From Streptomyces anulatus (lineage in GTDB: Bacteria > Actinomycetota > Actinomycetes > Streptomycetales > Streptomycetaceae), in the NCBI RefSeq assembly GCF_000721175.1, contig NZ_JOEZ01000043.1:1-62506 (forward strand): a stretch of DNA of 62,506 bases. Direction: 5' to 3'. This document shows, piece after piece, positions 60,684-62,506 of the stretch. Position 1 is the stretch's first letter. Each line of letters begins with the position of its first letter. Under the pieces are notes generated by a model. It saw nothing but the letters and a program-made list of their open reading frames with translations. It was not told the DNA's origin and searched no databases. The position numbers were made by a program, and so were the translations under genes.

Positions 60684-61327
60684 GACGTGGCCTTCCCTTC
60701 CCCATCCGACTCCTTGCGCACTTCCAGTTTCGCGCCGGGAGCGGCCATCGCCCTGAACGCGTCGGGCGCGTCCGGGTCCTCCATGATCTCGCGCAGCAGG
60801 TCCAACTGCTCCACCCTGTCGCTCATACCCGTCTTAGCGCGCTTCTTCTCGCCCTTGCGCGGCTCCCTGAGCCCGCCCCGCAGAGAGGCCGCCGGGTTGA
60901 GCTGGTAGACGCCCCGCTGGACCTTCCGCAGAGCCCCGTCGGCCTCCAGGACGTTGAAGACGCGGCTGATGTGAGGCCGGCTGTATCCGAGATCGGCGGA
61001 CACGTCCTCGTGGGTGGCCTCGATCAGGCCGCCGGGCTTCTGGGAGCCCATCAGGTGGAACAGCACCACGAGCACGAACCGGTCGCCGTCGTAGCGGACA
61101 GCGGCCCAGCGCATGAACTCCAGGCTGTCCATGGAGAACGCCTCGCCGATGAACCCCGTGCTGGAGCCGACGGGGAAGACCTGGGCAGCATGTCCGGCAG
61201 GCAGCTCAAGGGTGGAGCCGACGGACCGGTTGTACGCGGTGGGCGGCGGCTTCGGGCGGCGCCGGCGACGGGACGGCGCATCGGGCAGCTTCGGCGCTGC
61301 GCTGCCGTCCAGGGGCCCTGAGCTCAT
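60680..61327 (-). CDS. Winged-helix protein, RepL/MarR-like (first gene)
   Basis: 215 residues, ATG 61327 with AAGGAGG upstream. Pro/Arg-rich N-terminus (about 1-35), a strand-rich part, then FVLVVLFHLMGSQKPGGLIE, ATHEDVSADLGYSRPHISRV, FNVLEADGALRKVQRGVYQL: the same 'GG-(L/V)-(I/V)-ATH-(D/E)' winged helix as the next gene. Palindromic operators of two kinds lie directly upstream, so the operon is probably autoregulated. Rep or regulator cannot be decided from sequence. Confidence 0.65.
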   Translation of the reverse strand: MSSGPLDGSAAPKLPDAPSRRRRRPKPPPTAYNRSVGSTLELPAGHAAQVFPVGSSTGFIGEAFSMDSLEFMRWAAVRYDGDRFVLVVLFHLMGSQKPGGLIEATHEDVSADLGYSRPHISRVFNVLEADGALRKVQRGVYQLNPAASLRGGLREPRKGEKKRAKTGMSDRVEQLDLLREIMEDPDAPDAFRAMAAPGAKLEVRKESDGEGKATS

Positions 61328-61378
61328 GGGGTTGCTGCCTCCTTGATCGTCGTGACGTCAGCACCATAGCGGAGATCC

Positions 61379-61589
61379 GTGGCAGTAGTGCCACCAAAAC
61401 GCAGCAGCGCCAACACGAAAGTCACCCGTACGTCAGCCCTGGACTGACCATCGGGTCCGAGGCGACTCCGACGGCACCGCTGACGCACCGTGCGTAGATC
61501 CGTGGCAGTACTGCCACGAAACGATGTTGATGGGTCAGGACCGACTGACATCCCGACCGAGATATGTCAGTCCTGGGCTGACATATCTC
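61379..61589. promoter_or_regulatory. Two pairs of palindromic operators
   Basis: Type A: GTGGCAGTAGTGCCAC at 61379-61394 and CGTGGCAGTACTGCCACG at 61501-61518, both preceded by AGATC. Type B: GTCAG-CCCTGGA-CTGAC at 61432-61448 and, with 12-base arms, GAGATATGTCAG to CTGACATATCTC at 61559-61589 (spacer TCCTGGG). They alternate A-B-A-B upstream of the winged-helix operon, consistent with two regulators, perhaps the two encoded proteins. Confidence 0.8.
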
Positions 61590-62347
61590 TCCAAACTCAA
61601 CGCCCTGACCTGCGAAAACGTGCAGCTCTTACCTCTAGAGCGTGCGCGCGCGTGATACCGGATCTCCCCACCGTGATCAAGTACCGCCACGCCGTGGGAT
61701 CCGCCCCTCTGCAGCAGTATCAGAGCCCGCCGCACGGGCCCCGTCGTGGCGCGCGCGGCTTCGCGTGCGGCGCCGTGCTCCGGTGCGGGTCGGGGACGGC
61801 AGCAGCAGCTCTGAGTCTCGGGTGGTGCCGACCGTGACGATCAAAAACCGGGAAGCGTAGCCGGTGCCGGTGGGCGGTTCCGCCCTCCGGCCCTGGGGGG
61901 CCGGACGGCTCCGGTACCTCCGCACGTTGAATTCAACCAGTCCCATATCTGAGCTTCCTTTCCGTGGCTGAGCTATTTCGGTCCGCGCAATTCTGAATTC
62001 AACCGGTAGTTTATTGGCCGGTCAGGGGTGGCGCAGCCAGGACCCAAACGCTACACAGCGCACGCACCTGATGCATCATCCACGTGACGTGTTCACCCTC
62101 GCGAATGACGTCTCATCGGATTCCGCCCCACAGTGGTGGGTTGGCGTGTATGCTGACGGGGTATTGGTGAACGTGAGCGGGCAAGCTCGGGGGTCAGGGT
62201 GGAGCGCAGCGGAACCCGTCACTGCGGTGGGGCCGGCACCCATGCGACCCGACGATCCGTCACCGTCGTTGCGGGGGTGGTGGCTGGGAATCCCAAGCCC
62301 TACACAGTCCCGCACGTGATGCATCTTCCCCCATAGCCAGCCCCGGT
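61590..62347. other. Subtelomeric region without a confident gene
   Basis: No frame is convincing: a plus-strand 101-codon ORF at 62014-62319 runs through repeats, and a minus-strand ORF at 61677-61946 is low-complexity. TGAATTCAACC occurs near 61928 and 61994. Confidence 0.45.
62025..62329. repeat. Subtelomeric direct repeat with TGATGCATC core
   Basis: Segments 62025-62081 and 62273-62329 (offset 248 bp) share GGGGTGG, CTACACAG, CGCAC and TGATGCATC in the same order; TGATGCATCA in the first is palindromic. The second copy ends 18 bp before the telomere palindromes. Confidence 0.6.
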
Positions 62348-62506
62348 GATCGCGCTTGCGCGGTCGCCTCCAATTCGCGCTTGCGCGAATTGCATTCCGT
62401 CCAGAATTCCGTTTACGGAATTCCATTCCAGCGCTTGCGCTGGAATTCGAATTGCGCTTGCGCAATTCGCGCTCTATGCCCCGGCTTGCCGGGGCATATC
62501 CCGCTC
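62348..62506. other. Right telomere of a linear replicon
   Basis: Palindromes follow without gaps: 62348-62365 (one mismatch), 62371-62392, 62404-62423, 62425-62446, 62448-62469 and 62475-62498, the last four separated by 1-5 bases. Each has a TT centre on the plus strand, which is the 3'-ending strand here; most read GCGC-TT-GCGC or GGC-TT-GCC. The window stops at CCCGCTC; the complement GAGCGGG matches the inner half of the terminal palindrome of archetypal Streptomyces telomeres (CCCGCGGAGCGGG), so about six bases appear to be missing. Tap and Tpg encoded in the window supply the matching machinery. Confidence 0.85.

Noticed and set aside
62014..62319. A 101-codon plus-strand ORF in the subtelomere
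   Set aside because: It passes through both copies of the direct repeat, with no ribosome site and no protein-like composition.

Overview
The window looks like one arm of a linear replicon, most likely a linear plasmid, from Streptomyces or a close relative. GC content and third-codon GC are high, many starts are GTG, and stop/start overlaps (ATGA, GTGA) are common. It carries actinomycete-specific families (WhiB-like protein, DUF2637 and DUF5999 plasmid proteins, DUF6247), a tap-tpg telomere pair, and a right edge made of tightly packed palindromes ending a few bases short of what looks like a Streptomyces-type terminus.

Layout. (1) 1-6.2 kb, minus strand: small conjugation/spread-type genes (four-helix DUF2637 protein, DUF5999, WhiB-like and several short proteins), many translationally coupled, with an array of CCGAAACG repeats phased at 21 bp. 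A GntR/HutC regulator (6.46 kb) is divergent across TCGTTAACGA-type operators. (2) 7.4-10.5 kb: a P-loop kinase with an N-terminal HTH-like segment, a nucleotide-kinase-like protein, and a convergent NAD-dependent dehydrogenase/HAD pair. (3) 10.9-14.4 kb: a replication-like gene containing two DnaA boxes, coupled to a DciA-like (DUF721) gene. (4) 14.8-23.7 kb: DUF5131/TcmP pair, an antitoxin/PIN toxin coupled to a zinc-finger protein, a membrane protein coupled to a frameshifted coiled-coil protein, and an HTH-like protein. (5) 23.8-25.7 kb: broken integrase and transposase. (6) 26.1-29 kb, lower GC: a truncated CitA-type kinase with its response regulator, divergent from a lone TctC-type binding lipoprotein. 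(7) 29.6-36.5 kb: secreted M9 collagenase and two paralogous Xaa-Pro aminopeptidases, which together make a plausible collagen-peptide pathway. (8) 36.9-39.1 kb: two abutting IS5-type elements, one carrying a passenger ORF. (9) 39.6-46 kb: a sigma factor, zinc anti-sigma-like motif, membrane segment and extracellular CAP domain in a single protein, followed by a secreted CAP paralogue, a subtilisin, an RsbW-like ATPase and a LysR regulator. (10) 46-49.3 kb: gene and IS debris. (11) 49.4-58.4 kb: tap-tpg, an Abi-like protein, duplicated small plasmid genes and a DUF6247/RelE-like toxin-antitoxin pair. (12) 58.4-61.6 kb: a non-coding region with two seven-copy 12-bp iteron arrays and other boxes, then two coupled winged-helix proteins behind two kinds of palindromic operator; this is a candidate origin or copy-control region. 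(13) 61.6-62.5 kb: subtelomere and telomere.

Tap and Tpg would maintain the end by terminal-protein-primed patching. Internal replication could start at the DnaA-box/DciA locus, the iteron region, or both. The cargo between them is dominated by secreted proteolysis and envelope sensing. Numerous pseudogenes, partial duplications and IS scars show repeated rearrangement.
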